64,000 nucleotides of DNA from Euwallacea fornicatus (GCF_040115645.1 NC_089545.1:2294001-2358000); one strand, 5' to 3'. Shown: positions 11,706 through 26,670, counted from the first letter of the stretch. Program-made: numbers and translations. Notes: generated from the letters alone by a model not told the origin.

Positions 11706-14660
11706 TTCATCGGTAGCCACACACTGGGTGTTTTTGAGTAATGTACTATTTCACGGTTTGTATCCTTTTTTGGAACCCTCCACGTGAATTCTGATGCCAA
11801 AATCAAATTCCTTCTTCGTTTCTTTAGTTTTTTGGTTTCTAGAAGTACTTTCGTATCTTTCTTCGTTTCAGACAGAAACAAAATTACAGAAACTGTTGAA
11901 AATATTTTTTTTTTAATTGCAATTTTGCCGCCCTGGGCATCACGAATGATGCGTTTTTGGCCATGGGCCTATTAACACTTTTCACGACATTTTGCAACGT
12001 CCTACCTCCAGTGCACGAGTGGGCCCCATCGATGCTTTCCGTATGTTAAGCGGATAATGATCCAGGAATCGACAGCAAAGGGGCAGCGGAGAAATACGGT
12101 CCGAATAAAGAAGTGACGCAAGAAGTTTAGTGGTTTAATTGCTCCTGTGGTTAAGGGGGAAATAGACATTACACTATCGCTCCCTGAAATATCTCAACGA
12201 TGACCCCGTATACGGGGCGGATCAAAAGAGGTCGCTCCGTCAGAGGCTTAAGTAAAGTAAAGAGGTATGATTGCGTCCTCGATAGGACACCCTTTAGAAG
12301 AAAAGCACTATCTAACTATTCTAATTTGGACACGCAGCTGCACTCCTAGAGCCTCCCAGGGAACACATGTAGCGGACGCGTCTCAGAAAACGGCTTCCAC
12401 GCTCTCTGATGGAAAAATTAGTTCAGCAACTCCTAGCTACAAGAAAAAAAGTTCTTTTCTCATAGTAGGGAAAACGTAAGTCCGTGGAAAATATCTAGGG
12501 AAAAAGAGCATTATAAATCAAGGTTAATCAGAATCAGCCAAGAAACTGTGTGCCATTATATTTTGCTGGGTTTTTCTAAGCATAATATGTGTTCAAATAT
12601 TCTGCTGTCGCTAATGCAGCAGTAATCCCTGCAAGTCACTGTTCACGTCACCCTTCCATTAAAACGAAATGAAACAAGGCCGAGCACAAATAGTACGTCA
12701 ATTAAAAAAGAAACCGCCCTCAGTATGACCCAATTAGTGTCGTGTGTATTTGCTTTTTTACGTCAGACCTAAAAGTCTTGTTAGGCGAGCGCTTATTCCC
12801 TGACATACCCATAAGGAAAAGCTGGAATTGGGGCTCTTAGCAATTAAATCGGGGGACTGGAAATCGCTCGCTGTGGGAATGTTATTTATTTATTTGTAGG
12901 GTCGGATTATTCAGAAATAATGCCAACGATGCTTTTGACGACTCAGCAGGAGTGTGGGTCCGTACCTGCCAAGAACAAACTCAAACAAACCGAACGCATT
13001 TGAATTCGACTCAAAACGTGATATTTTCTGCATATAGAGCTATTTTAAAAGGCGAAAGCGAGCATATTGTTTGCTTTACATCTTGTGCTCTTTGCGAATA
13101 ATGCAGTTAGGGTATTATCGGGAGCGCGAAAGCGCAAACATTAAATTTTCAGAAATCTCTCCAGGGTTTTTAATTTACTGCTCACTAAATTCCTGGAAAT
13201 TTCCCGGGAATAGATAAGACGTAAAGTAGGATAACGCGGAGATGTACCTACGTATAGTTCCATAAGTAGAAATTGCATATGTACTGTAAAAAAGGCATAA
13301 TAAAATAGCTGAAATATGTTATTCGCCCACGCTTCGAGGCATCTCAATAAAATTTTTGCGAGAAAGCCTTTTCGCCTTTATACCATTTGGCTGTTCCATT
13401 CGGGGAAGCAGGAGCAGCAGTAATCCGGGGACTGTTTAAGGTGGCATTTATAGACATTTACTTTTCGAAATTCTCTTTGTAAAAGACTTGGAAAACGTAT
13501 TTGTCAGTAATCCAATAAGGGTTTATCGTTGCGCGAGGCCCAAAAAGCCAGTCGAATCCGTGGAGGCCAATCGATTCCTCGAAATAGATTATTGAGTTTG
13601 GATTTACCTAGTTTTCGGGCAATGTTGCTGGTTTTCTATTCGAAAGCTCCATTTGGAATTCAGTATGTTAGCTACTGCCCTTCGGGATTACGTTCTAACT
13701 GACACAAATTTTATTCGCGCTCCAATCTTCCATCCTTCGACGTCTATTGACCACATACGAAGCTCTTCCCAAGACAATTCCTCCCGGGGCCGTTTCTTGT
13801 GCGCCTACCGACTAATCATGTATCGGACGTCGAAAGAAATCCGATAAATTCCTAAATAATCCCCCGGTAAACACGGCGTCAACGTGGCAATGATTAAGAT
13901 TACATAACTCAGCATTAATATTTTCTTCATACGCCATCGTCCATACCAATTAGTTATGTCAGACCTGAAAGGTCTTTAACACATAACTTACACTTATGGT
14001 CACGGCCGTTATGGGTTTTTAATAGTGACGTTTTTCCGTTATTTTACGACTAAAATATACAAAGATGTGATAAAATATTTGACGCACAGGGAATTATTGA
14101 AGAAGCTTCGGAGCTCATTTGAACAGGAAATTATTAATTCATTCCAAGTCGGATGGAAACGGAGCGCGCAACACAATTTGAGCGTAATCCAGATAAAAAG
14201 TTCGAAATAGTTGCTAAATAAAAAGAATAATTGAACATTTAAAGCCAAGTTCAGCTTTTTATTTAAATACAGTTCAATGACATTGTTTTTCCAAAGAGTC
14301 AGCGAGAGGATTGCTGTTGCATCGTAAATGAACAACTCTAGTTCCAACTGTTATTTTATTCATGAATTTACTTTTGTCACAACGCAACATGTATAACTAC
14401 GAGTTGATGTTGGGGAATTCACGGTTTCTGTTTTTGTTTCTTTTCACGTTAATACTTTCTCGATCAGTAAATTTTCCCGCACAAATTTCGTTCCAAACGC
14501 CCTTTCAAGCGACGTCATTAAAAAATAAACGAAAGCAAAACAAGACAAAGAAAAGTATCCTTTATTCCGTGTTGATCTTTTGCCTTCAACGGGGTGCTTG
14601 GTAATGAGCAATTAAATATTCCATCTCTATCTCTAACCAAATGCCGAGTAAAAGGTGTTA
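11706..14660. other. Spacer, no gene recognised
   Basis: No convincing coding frame or RNA gene. The frames near 14025-14350 on both strands are AT-rich shadows. Confidence 0.55.
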
Positions 14661-15550
14661 CAATAAGAACGCAAGATTTAAATTGTCTTTTTGTCTGTAA
14701 TCTTCTAATAAGCGAAAACACGTGCCAGTTCCAAAGGAGACAGATGGGAGCTGGTACACGTGGAGCACTACATGATGCAGTGACGCGTCCCTATTATCAA
14801 ATCTTACCGTATAAAATGATGAAAGTTCGATTGGTGCAGTTCATGAAATGCGTCCAATTTTCGGCAGGAATGGTATTCCTACTTCATCGACTTAAAAAAA
14901 AATCATTGATAAATTTGAAAGCACTGATTCCGTTATTGATGTGAGAGTCACAGAACGACCTCGTAGCGGTTGTTTAGAAGGAAATATCACGGCAGTTCGC
15001 CAGATTGTAGGCGATAATCCAGGGACCTCGATTCGTCGACGTTGAAAAGAAATGAATATTGCAAGAGCCAATCTTCATCGTATTCTCTCGAAAGATTTAC
15101 ATCTTCATCCTTACAAAATTCAACTGACTCAACAACTTTTGCCTACCGACCACGCAAAGCGAAAAGAACTCACCTATTGCATCATTAAATGGCATTGGTC
15201 GAATCATTTCTTCTCATGGTGATAAGAATTGGCCTCCGCAATCGTATGACCTAACACCTCTTGGCTTTTTTTCATTGGGGTTTTCTGAAATCTCATGTTT
15301 ATGCCGACAAAATTGAGACCACCCAGGGATTAAAGGCCGAAATCGGACGCTGTATCAAACGAATTTATGCAAAAGAGTTCTTCAAAATTTCGTCAAAAGA
15401 GTGCTTTTGTGCCACCGAAGTAGCGGCGGTCATTTATCGCATGCGTTATTTCATATTTAATTCCCAAACGTTTATATTTTAAATGAATTTTAGTGTTTTG
15501 CTGTGGAAAAAAGGTGTTTTATTTAAAATTCAAACAACGCATTCTTATTG
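14661..15550 (+). mobile_element. Mariner-like element with internal deletion (890 bp)
   Basis: The tips CAATAAGAAC (14661-14670) and its inverse at 15541-15550 match, each followed by a similar inner stretch (GCNNNATTTAAATT type), and TA flanks both sides. Inside are the two ends of a mariner-type transposase gene with the middle missing. The size is about two thirds of an autonomous mariner, typical of a deletion derivative. Confidence 0.75.
14833..15480 (+). pseudogene. Mariner-like transposase remnant, core deleted
   Basis: The N-terminal half reads GAVHEMRPIFGRNGIPTSS, then IIDKFESTDSVIDV, IRRR-stop, and RILSKDLHLHPYKIQLTQQL followed by PTDHAKRKEL. This is the helix-turn-helix region of a transposase family common in insects. 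It then jumps to the C-terminal part, WPPQSYDLTPLGFF, then HWGFLKSHVYADKIETTQGL and an alpha-helical tail. The first two catalytic aspartates lie in the missing segment, and the third (normally LTPLD) reads LTPLG. Stops and frameshifts are present near 15042, 15225 and 15275. Confidence 0.82.
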
Positions 15551-18500
15551 TAGCGCTCTCTATTAACCCACAGTGGTGATTGTTGATTCCGTTCATCCAG
15601 ATTTTATTCCACAGAATTCCCGTGACTGGGAGCTGGAAATCGAGTGACAAATGATATTCTAATGCTCTGGTATACGTCAATCGTGCCATTACACAAAACG
15701 AATATCGCATTTAATGACAAAACATAATTCATGCAATTAGCTTCGACTGAACGGACTCAATCACTGATGGCGGCAGCCAATGCGGCCCAGCCAAAGACAG
15801 ATTGCGCAGTCCTGTTCGGTCAACTATTAAATTAGATTGATTGCTGCTTTTCCCTTAAAAACCATCATATTTATGCGATAATTTAATTATTTTATCAATG
15901 CTACTGTGGAACAATAAATATACTTTTCGTTATGGAATTTTATCAATGCCAGAACGATGTTTTATTTGTGCGGTTTTCTTCGGGTTTTTCTTGCATAAAA
16001 CACTGTGGCGGCAAGTCTTGGTACAATAATAATAATAATTCGCTCGAGGCCTTATTCGGCTGATTCAGGTATAAATTTTCCACCATCGGAATACGATCAA
16101 GGCCTAAGTACTATAAATCTCTTCTATTTTTAATGGCAAAAACCAGAAGTAGAGCACTTGAACAGCTCCGGGGCATATCGAGCCGTTATTCTGCAATCGC
16201 TAGCAAATTGTCTATAGCATTAAAATTATTCCCGCAGCCGCTAATTCCGAGCTATATCTCCAGGAATCTGTGACAAATGTTTTATTTCCTATTGTAACCA
16301 TTACTTTACTCCATCAAATATGGAGAACGAAAAAACGCACTGGTGAAAGTCGGTTGCGATTATGGGCGCACGATGTAGATTGCTGCTTGAATTATGTCGT
16401 TTATAAGATATCCACTTACTCATATAACTGACTCCATTTTCGTTTTTGAAAGGATGTTGACCTGGGGATTGCTGAAAGTTTCTTACCAAAATTTTTCGAA
16501 ATTATAAGAGCAGTTTTTGAGATACAGAAGGCTCAGGACGAAAATTATCGAGTTACATTATGATAAAGAAGGCGTGTTTGGTTGCACTGAGCGCCCTATT
16601 CTAACTCGATTGCCCCCAATTTGGATCGTTTCCTTCCTGAGCCCTGTAGGCGCAATCCAAGGAATAGAAGAGCAATCCAGAGTATTCAAATTTAATTGGA
16701 AACAAGGAAAAATTTGATGATTTGTTCGACTAAGTAGCATAAAGTTCTCTTGAACTTTTTCCTGACGTCGCATCGTTTTCGAACAGGTAATTCGCAGTAT
16801 TTTGCCGCTGAATACATCATTCATCAATGGTTTCTACTTCTCATTCATACAGGGTGAGTCGTAAAGAAAGCACGACAAAAGTCGTTCTTTCTAATTTAAC
16901 AAGACATTCAAAAAATAATTAATTTAAATAAATGGCATTAAATTATTTTTAAGAAACGACAGGAGCGTACCATTTTTTAAATATCAAGTGACAGGCTGAT
17001 ACCGACGCCACTGGCGGAAATCTTTTTTTCTCTTACCGATTCTCATCTCCTTGGAAGTCATCGCTTAACAGATTTTATTAAAATATCTGCTCTCCCGTTG
17101 GAGCTTGAAGCAGGTAATAAATTTGCAGTTTTTAAATTATATGCCGACCGTAAGTATTTCCTCAATGAAAATTGTAATATAGAAGAAATAAGAACTGAGG
17201 GAGTAAAGAAGAATTGAAGAAATAACAATCTGGAGATATTTTGCTAGGAAAGCTGAGGAAGTCGAATCCAATAAAAATACCCACGTCTCAGAAAAACGTG
17301 AAATAGAAAACACTAGAAAGATCGGGCGACACTCTGATTTTTCGTTTTGAAAAAACCTTAACAAAAAGAGAATCAAAACGAGAAAGTTCGGGATAGACAC
17401 TAAGGGGGCACTTCTTTAGTATACAAAAACTAATGTTATAGCCGTACTCGAAGAAGGAGTCGCCAGGATTTAGATCCGGAGTGCATGCAGGCCGAGAAAC
17501 ATCTTTAAAGCAATCACAATACTATTTATCATTTTATCACGGCATGATTTTAAAAATGGGTTTCTAATAAAAACGCTTTGTCCCGTTTAATTGATTACAG
17601 ATCGAGTGCCAAATTAGAGAAAGGAAACTGCAAGCAAATAAAAGGCAGTGTAGCAGGCATTCTTCCAAAGGGCAAAACACTCCATAGCAAATCTAATCTG
17701 CTGTGGAAGGTGGTGTGTTAATAGTTCTTAAAATCCGATTATCATTCACAGCCTGGAGGTAGCTCGTCATTTTATCACTGCGCCATTTTTGTTTAATTAA
17801 CCAGGCTGGGTTAACAATAAAAATGGAATAATAATCCGTGCTCCAGTAACTTTAAATTAAAGTTTAATTCCCGAATTAAAGGTAGCCCCGGTGCTAAAGG
17901 AAATTGATAGTGCGGCTCCGCGGTATATTCTTCGACCCCCCATCAACTTCAAAATTGGAATAGTGTAATTTGGTTTCCGATTATTAACATTTACAGGACC
18001 GCACTTCGTTTTTTCGATACGAAGAACTCTGCTGAATTAATTACGCCGAGAACATATGAACGAACTGTCAGCTTTTAGCCATTTACATGGAGCTTCAACC
18101 AGCACCATTACCATTTGATTATATTCTGCCTTTCTCGTGAATACAAAGATCCTAATTAGACTTTTCTTAATGCCTCAATTATAAAAATTATACCCAATCT
18201 ATCGGGCTTCACGACAGAAGTCCATCGACGAAATAATGCTATCAAAATTCCTCTTGCACGTAAATTAAATCATTGAAAAGCCACTTAAAATCTTATCTAA
18301 GGGTACTTCCACAGTTTCTTAAAATTCCTTTAGTAGCTCTCTAATTAGGTACAAGCCGGCCCGACGCGCCAACACAAAAAATTAGTCTGGACCCCTTTTT
18401 CTCACCGTTTCTGATAAAATGTCCTTTTTGTGTGGCTTTCATTATGGCCCCTAGTGTTATAAATACACTCTTAATAAGCAAATAGGACTATCCCTTGTTT

Positions 18501-21500
18501 TCGAGTGTTAGGCATGGGCGTACCTGAGGTGTTTCTCTGATACGAATTGAAACAAAACAGATTAATTTGTAAAAGTGGATCGACGTGATTTAATCATGAC
18601 AGTCGGCAATATTAAAGCAGGAATCTCGAGACAGCAGAAAAAATTAGAAAAGTCGGCATAATCCTTTTTTGTAATGTGCTGGAGGCGAGCGTGAATAAAC
18701 ACGTTACCATGATTCTTCATACTCAGAAGTGCATATAGTGAAAGTTTTAAAAAATTTCGGAGGCAGTAAAAAATTTAAATCACTCTTTACGGCAAAATTC
18801 GATTTTTTTTTTCATTATTGTTTCATTTCCGTCCATACTCACCCGAATCTGGAAACGTTGCGCTGATAAAGTTTTCATTATTTCTCAAGCAATCTTGTGA
18901 AGGTCCACTTTTTTCGAAAGACTTCTTTAAAACCTGAAATAAAATGTCGATGCCACTGAAATTTCCCTCATCCAGCCATATTTCACTGGGTAGCTAATTT
19001 TCACCATTGTGCGCAATAATTCCAACTTTCACAAATTTTCGAAATTATCAATAATTATGATCTTTCCGCAAGTTAAAAGACCACACTTATCAATATTATA
19101 GGTATATCACTAAACGAAATCAACAGTTTCGGGTTAATTACTCTACTCTTAACTATTAAAACACAATTATTATAATTTATGCGTCAGAGTTGTTGTTCAT
19201 CCATAAACCAACAACACAATACCCAGTTTAATTATGTGCATCTATATGCCCACAAATCAATACCGCAACGATAAATTGTTGAACTTTTTAAAACTTCATT
19301 GTACGCCAATGCTTATCGATGATTATTAAAACCATATGGCTGAGGGTGTCGAGATTTTTTTCGCCCCAGATGACACCCCTTGAAAGTAGAAACCAGGTCA
19401 AAATATTTAACTATTCCTAAGATAAGGAAGGTGTGTTTTGTTATTTTTTGTGCATATCAGCTGGGATTCTTAATGAAATACGTTTTTAATAAGCATATCC
19501 GGGGTGTGAATCCTGTGTTACGTAAGGTGTCAAATTGGCGGTTTCATTTTCCTTTTAAGCACCGACAGCCAAATGGTCCTCCTCTGTTTTTTTTTTTAAT
19601 TTTCTATATTAAATACGAATCAGCCTTTAGAAACCCACTTAAGCAGCCACTATCTTTTTAAACTTACTAATGGCTTCCCCCATAACTAAAACAGGTTCCA
19701 AGTTCAGCTGCGTGTCCTGATCTCTTTAAAATAACTACGGACTTCTCCCTAATGGCAAAACACTATAAAATTAGTGCTGCCGATAGAGCAGTGGCCATAT
19801 TTTATTGTAATTTAAATGTATTGTATCCTAGTAATGGTCTTTCATACATATTTATGATGTATTTTTTTCGTTTCAGTGAACCTTAATGTAATGGGCAGTT
19901 ACAGTTATATAAGTGCCTATTGGATGACTTAATGATCGTAGTTTCCGGAAATGTCAACAAACCATTACAAGCACTTATTGGATAAGTTTTTTGACTGGGT
20001 TAGACATCGTAACTGATTTCCAGGTCAAACTTCCCTGGCTGGGAGGTAGGACAATAGTTTGCTCTTGCGATAGGCGGCTTCGTTTGAAGGAACCCTTTCA
20101 ACCACCAAAACCAATAAATATAGCGGCGGGCCAGAGTCAAAACCATAAAAATTAGCCCAGTGCCCAGCGATCATCGCTCCGAGAGAGATTACATCCCACA
20201 GCCCCGTCATTTTCTTAAAATATTTCAATAAGGCTACTCGATTCTTCATTTTAATTTACGATTCCCTTCTTCCTTCTTCGGCTTATGGTGCTATACGCCT
20301 GCAGTTGCCAAATTACCCGCTATTATCTTTGCTTTTTTTCACCCGGTAGTTTATAGCAGGTATTTTTGATTTGTTCATTTGATACGGCCACCAAAAGTTT
20401 AAACTGCAAAGCTTCGACGCACCTGAATGTGCTGCTTTCCCCGAAATTGTTGCATTTCCTTTGACCGGCCGAGAATGTTCGAATTGCTTCTGAAGAAGAG
20501 GACAGAACTCAGTAAACTGCTGCTAGTCAAAAAAGGGGAAAAACACTTAAATTCCGATTCTTTAGTTAGTGAAACCGAGTCTCTCTCACACCGAACAGTG
20601 CGAGCTGATCTTATATGCTCTTCTACAGTCGGTCCTGCTGAGAGAAAAATAACCAGAAGCTCGGAATAGCAGTTTGCAGGCAGAGCCGGCGTTAAAAGGC
20701 CTAGAGCCCTGTGCGAAAGTGTTTCCCCTATTCCCCGAGAAAAGTCGTGGCCCAATTTCGCCTTTCCCCCGCAAGGCCGGTACTGCTTGTGGGAACCGTA
20801 TCGGCCCCTCGACATGAAATATGCCCCTCGTTCGTGTATTACACTTAGAGCAAATTTTATTGCAAAACTGTACAAGTTACTACCAATATGTGGGGATTTC
20901 CAGATTGAATTTTTGTCTCGTATTGTTCACCTATAAGCCAGTTTTCCTATCACAACGCGTCCATAAGACGCGACATTTCCAAAACAAAGATTTATCGAGG
21001 CAACGAGCGACGACGAGAAAATCGAAACAGAATTGATAACCTAATTGAAACGTCTTATTTGGATTGAGAAATTGAAACAGACATCCAAGACAAAAAGCCC
21101 GAGACAAATAATAGAAATGGGATTTCTCTTGGGCACATTCGTCGTGTATATGATTGTTTAAACCATCTTTTTCGAAGGAAGCCGTCGTTTCCTAAACATC
21201 ACGCTTTCCGAGATATTAATTTGGGTCTTTAGTACTTGTCAAGTTAAGATCCATCGCGAGAAAACGACATCTGAATTGCAAATAAGGCGTTCGTTGCGGA
21301 TTAAGGGCAGTGGCGGAAAAATTTCCACAAAAGTGTTCGACTACAAATAAACACTCATCCAACGTCTAAGGGTAAATATTTTAAATATCAAACAGCCCCC
21401 AATGGCCCGACATGACTCTCGCATACAGTTTAACCCATTTCTTATTTGTTTTCTTCAGTCGTGGACAGGGCCTGAACGTCACTGTTTACCTCGGAACGAA

Positions 21501-24123
21501 ATAAAGTTAAATACAGAACATCCAGCATCGAATAAATCTCTAATTTTGTTGAAAGTGTTGTTTTTTCTGGATACAAATTTTAATGGCTCCTTTAATTAAA
21601 TTCTGTACGGGAGATTTTACTTAAATTTGAAAAGCGCTGAGGATATCATTCCTCTTCGGGGGTGGAAATGTGATTTTCAGGGCAAACGTGATTTGGATGA
21701 TAATCGGAATTATTATTTTTTATTCTGACTGAAGGTGGGGAGGGTTTTTGACGGGCAACTCATCTTTCACCGTAAAAATCTTATTTAGATGCGGAAATTG
21801 TTGATGTAATGAGAACGGGCGCCTCTGACCCTTATTTACAACCTTTAACGTCGTAATTTTTCAAAGAAACATTTTTAATTCAGCAAGGAAAATCAAATTT
21901 AAAAACGCGGTCCGTGCATAAGTAGCAAAGTAAAACTCTCTGGAATGAAGCAACTTTTAATGTTTTTCATAGTTTCTTTGTACTAAATGTTAAAGTAACC
22001 TTTCAAGCACAAATATCTGGAAGTTTTGCAAATTTAATAAGCTTTACAAGGAAGTTTCTTAATGTTTCTATAAAACTATCTCTGGGGGCAATAATCGAGA
22101 TACAATTTCAATTTGTCGGAATTAGTAAATGATAATAGGTAGTTTGTTTTAAAGGGATTTGTCAACGGAAGCAAAAATGGGTTTCTCCGGCAACCTATTG
22201 CAGTGTTTTCGGATTGTTTTATTTCTCTACAGTTTGGTAATCGTTACATTAGACCAATTATGCTAATATAGAAATGGATTTGCAAGTACAGTTTTTGTCG
22301 GACTTTGTTTTAATCGTGAGAAAATGTTTCCCTGTGGTTTTAAAATTTTGCGCCGACTTAGTGTTGCAGTGCACGGTGCTTGAATGTTTCCTCAAAAATG
22401 ACATAAACCGAGTCTGACTTCAATGAGGACAAATGAGGTAATAAAGTATAAAAGGAATTACTCCAGAATACTTAATAAAGGTGTAAATTTTTCTCCCTTC
22501 TCCCCTCTACTGTGAATGATATTTTATATTTATTAATGAAAGTTCAAACTTTTTCAGTGATTAAAAATCGTTTAAATATGCATAAACGTACAAAACCAAG
22601 TCTTTTGCTCCAAATTGTCCCATTAGGAAAAGCTCCCATCATAAAGACCTTTTTGCTCCTAAAATATACCTCAGTTTCGAGGCAAAAATAAGGTTTAGTC
22701 TACAAACTGCCATAACACGAGTTTCGTCCAAACTGTTCATTAGTTTTGATAGCAGCTCAATTAACTTGGGAACGATTGCAATAGCTATATTCCTTAGTTT
22801 AACGATCACTGAAGCATCTTAGAAAATCACTACATGTGGCTGAATACCCGTCCTGATGATTGGTGATATACCAAGTTACATTTCCAAGACGCCTTGTATT
22901 GAAATGGGCCGAATTCAGATTCAAATCAGGCGATTCGCCAGATGTGCAATTGCTATACAAGGGGCTCACCAACAAACTATAATAGATGATACATTCTTGA
23001 AAAGAAATTAAAGTGGAAAAAGTGGGTCAGCAAGTTCTTCTCTTTCAAGGTACAGGAGGTTCAAATTTTTTGAAATGTTTTACGATTTTTTCCTTTGAAT
23101 TCCTCACACAAGGACAAGGAGGAATTTACTTTGTTGGCAGTGTAGAATTTGAGCTCTAGATTACCTGCCTTAAACGCATGTTTTCACGAAGTACGGTGTT
23201 CAATTAACTATAAATTACCCGCATATAATATTTCTTTAAAAATCTCCTCTTCCATTTTTACAATTATTGCCCTGCATATGATTTAAAAGGTTTTTACCGC
23301 TAAATCAGTATATTACAAAGAATATCATTACCGCCTCTGTGCTGCAATACCCACAGTACTACTTTCGAATTAATCATAATGATAGATGAACATGTGAGTT
23401 CGCACATGCGCGCCAATCCGAAGGATATGTGTTCCCTACAAGTACTCCCATGCAAGAGCGGACGAAATACGCTCAAATTACGGAAGAGTCGTTGAAAATA
23501 ATAAGACTTTTTAAGTACCATAGGAAACTAATTGGCTTTGCTCGCTTATTATTGGACTAAGCTGAAACTCTTATTGCGTTGCATCATAGAAAACGTATTG
23601 AAACCCAGAGTTATAAACTTTCCCTATGAAGTATCAACCGTTTCAAGCAATGCTTTAAAATTAACAGGCATCTTCTGCCACTTACGTCTGATATACCATA
23701 TGGTCCGAAAATCTATGTTCATTAGAAGAAAAATAAATCGAGACAAATCACAAACGCAGAACGCCTCCCAAATAACAAGGACCGAAATAGAATAATTGTT
23801 CCCATAAAAGACCATACGCTTGACACTAATAGTACAACAAGCAAGAATATTTTAATATTTCAAAGGTTTTTCTCACACAACTTCACTTTTGTGTTTTAAG
23901 TGATGCTAGTCACATGTTAAGTAGCTTCTAAGGAGCATCTAGAATTTTTAAAACATCTATTTAACTCTCAATGGGAAATTGTATATCTTGAGGTACGTGA
24001 CGACATCTAGATTTAACTATTGATGTTTATTCATTTATAGAAAAGTTATTATTGGTTGCGCAAGCAGACACAGTAAACCACCAGGAATTTTAATTGTACT
24101 TCCTGGCCATAAACCATATTGAG

Positions 24124-24147
24124 TTTTTTTTGTTTTTTTTTTTTTTT
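24124..24147. repeat. Poly-T tract
   Basis: A run of T broken by one G, next to GAG and CATTCC. Could be a retroposed poly-A tail on the minus strand, but no retroelement body was recognised beside it. Confidence 0.8.
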
Positions 24148-26633
24148 CATTCCAAGATTGAGCCTCTATGGCCCGAAATGCTGATTGACAGACAACAGCC
24201 CAACTGGCGAAACGCGGTAGAGCCAAAGCCTGGGAATATTTGCGAAATTATGAAATTAAGACGTTCCTTAAACCGTAAGTGGGTACTTGACACAGTGAGT
24301 GGTACTGCAACAGAACGCAGACAGACACATCTAAACTAGATATTTAAGATCTGTTGAAATAATAACGAGAGTAGCCATTTTACCATTCGATTCCCCTGTT
24401 GATGGGTTAGAGCCAGAGTTTCGCTCAAATGTGGAATAGCGAAATTTAAGGAAAAAGTGTTCTGATGGGAGTGTTTTATTCGGTTATGTTATAGTCTTGC
24501 TTCAAGGTCAACACATTCCGGACGTTCAACCGACTGGTCATCCACCCAAACACAATAACGATGCCGTCAATGCAAAGGATGGGTGACTTTACACAAAACT
24601 AGAAAAAAACCTTTTCCTTTGATCAAAAAAGTCCGATCTGGATAAAAAAAACCCCTCCCAGGAAACTGCATGCAGACTGTTTATTTCTACTGACCTTAAA
24701 ACTACGTCATGCATAACAAACATAATTTCATTCATTAACCAATCATCTAAAGAACAACCAGTCTGCTCTCGTAGAAACATCTCTTATCAGTCCCCATTAA
24801 ACATAAGCCATCAATAACAGCCTGAACAAGGCCTCTTAAGAATATCGGTACACATGTCATATTCTTCAGATAAGATGCAGTACCCGAGTACTTCAGCTTT
24901 CGAGAGTTTTTTTCATTTTTAAACAACAAACAACATGTATATTAATAAGACCAGTAGTGCGTGAAGAGTCGGATTAATTATGAGTGTTTCGGTTTAGTTT
25001 CACTCACCCGGAAGTCAAATGATAATTATACTGGGTGTTGCGTTTTCAGATGGTTCGTTTCGTTGCGTGACTAATCGGCTATTAACTCTCTAACAGTTAG
25101 AGGATTTAAATGTTCGTTAGAGATACAGAATGCAGAATTTTTCACTCGTTAATCGCGTATAATGCAGACTTCTTTGAAACAAATTAACCGATTATAGTTC
25201 TTTAATGATTTCCTTCTAGCACTTCAAAAACATCTCGATAGCGTGTAACGGCTAAAAAATGAATCGGCTTCCTTGTTCTCTTCTACTATTTCTTTTAACA
25301 TTAATTTTCCTCTTATTGGGGGCACTTTGCAGCTTGTTTGGGGTTGTTTGAAACCTTTTCACTCAAGCACATTTTTTACCAATTCGAAAGAAACATCGTT
25401 CGGCTTCCATCTACAGGTCCTGATAAGGACCATATTTCTGTAAGGTCGGTATCCCGGTTAAAGCCGAAACATCGAAGTCTAAGTTACTTTATCAAAATTA
25501 GGTCCAATCAAATCGAGCACATGATTGGTCTTTGTTTTCATGGAAAATATCTTCTAGCTAAATTTGCCAGCATTTTGATCCGTTTGCCTTTGGTGTTCAA
25601 GAAAACGCTACGCGTGCGTTGAAATTATATGGAAATATACGGAGTGTCTCAAAAAAATATCACAAGAAATGACTTGTTCCTTAACTTGTCCACTATAGAT
25701 GCGGAAAAATCCGAGTACTACCTCATGCGGCAAGAAAGTTGGTAAAATTTGTGTTATAATCCGATAAGCGTCGGTAAAATCCAACTCCTCGAGATTTTCA
25801 TATGAAGCGATATCTCCTAAAATTCTCCTACAAAACTGATGCGATAAATAGCGATAAAGTAAAAGTAATAATAAACTAAAAATATTGGCAGCTATCAAAA
25901 GTTTTCGATTCTTTTGTCTCTGTAGAGCTTTTTCTGAAGGCAAATAAATGTCTATCACATTATACTTTTTTCCATCAAATACCACTATGTTATAGGAACG
26001 AGAATGTTTCTGGAGATATACGATATTGGACGTAATACAATTTCCAGAAGTGGCTATAATGCCTTACATATTTCCATTTAAGGTTCTTTTTAAAAAAAAA
26101 AAACCACTCTGCGTTAAATGGGAACTTGATAATAAAAAACAGTTATATCAGGTAAACCAGTGAAGTAATTTTCCTAAAGCCTGACTTATAACCCAAAAAT
26201 ATGAAAATCCAGTATAAAAGCAGCAGTAATTAATTCGAATTTAAGGTAAACATCGCATAACCATTATGTTTTATGACTTTATTACACTCGTTGCGCCCTA
26301 CTGTATACCGTAGATTAAAAAACCATTAATTTATTTCCCATTTTGCCAACACAAAAGACGGCTGAACTTAAGCCATAGAACCACTGTTTTTAAACATGAC
26401 CTTCACCTGCAAAACGATTATTTTGACCTCAAGGGTGTTTATTATTCTTACATCAGCTGACGAACTGAAGATATTCTTACTAATAGCCACCGTGAACAGT
26501 CGTAAACTAACAAATCACTTGATTAATATTTTATTCTTTTACGGAGAGGATCGATATAAAGGAAACATTTAAGGGCCGCGATTCGGGTGTATGAAATCAA
26601 TGACCAAATCTGACATTGATTAAATTGAAAAAA

Positions 26634-26670
26634 AAACCAATAACACTTTCGTAATTCTGGTTATTGGTTT
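26634..26670. repeat. Perfect 11-bp inverted repeat, 15-nt loop
   Basis: AAACCAATAAC at 26634-26644 pairs with GTTATTGGTTT at 26660-26670. It contains CCAAT/ATTGG on both arms. No gene nearby. Confidence 0.85.

Noticed and set aside
20399..20875. 158-codon open frame on the minus strand
   Set aside because: Mixed composition without any domain motif; overlaps open frames on both strands. The GCCGGC/GGCCTAGAGCCC part looks like a degenerate dispersed repeat rather than a gene.
25608..25985. 125-codon minus-strand frame with a hydrophobic stretch
   Set aside because: Begins beside a TATACGGAGTG-type transposon edge and has no known domain; more likely part of a non-coding repeat.
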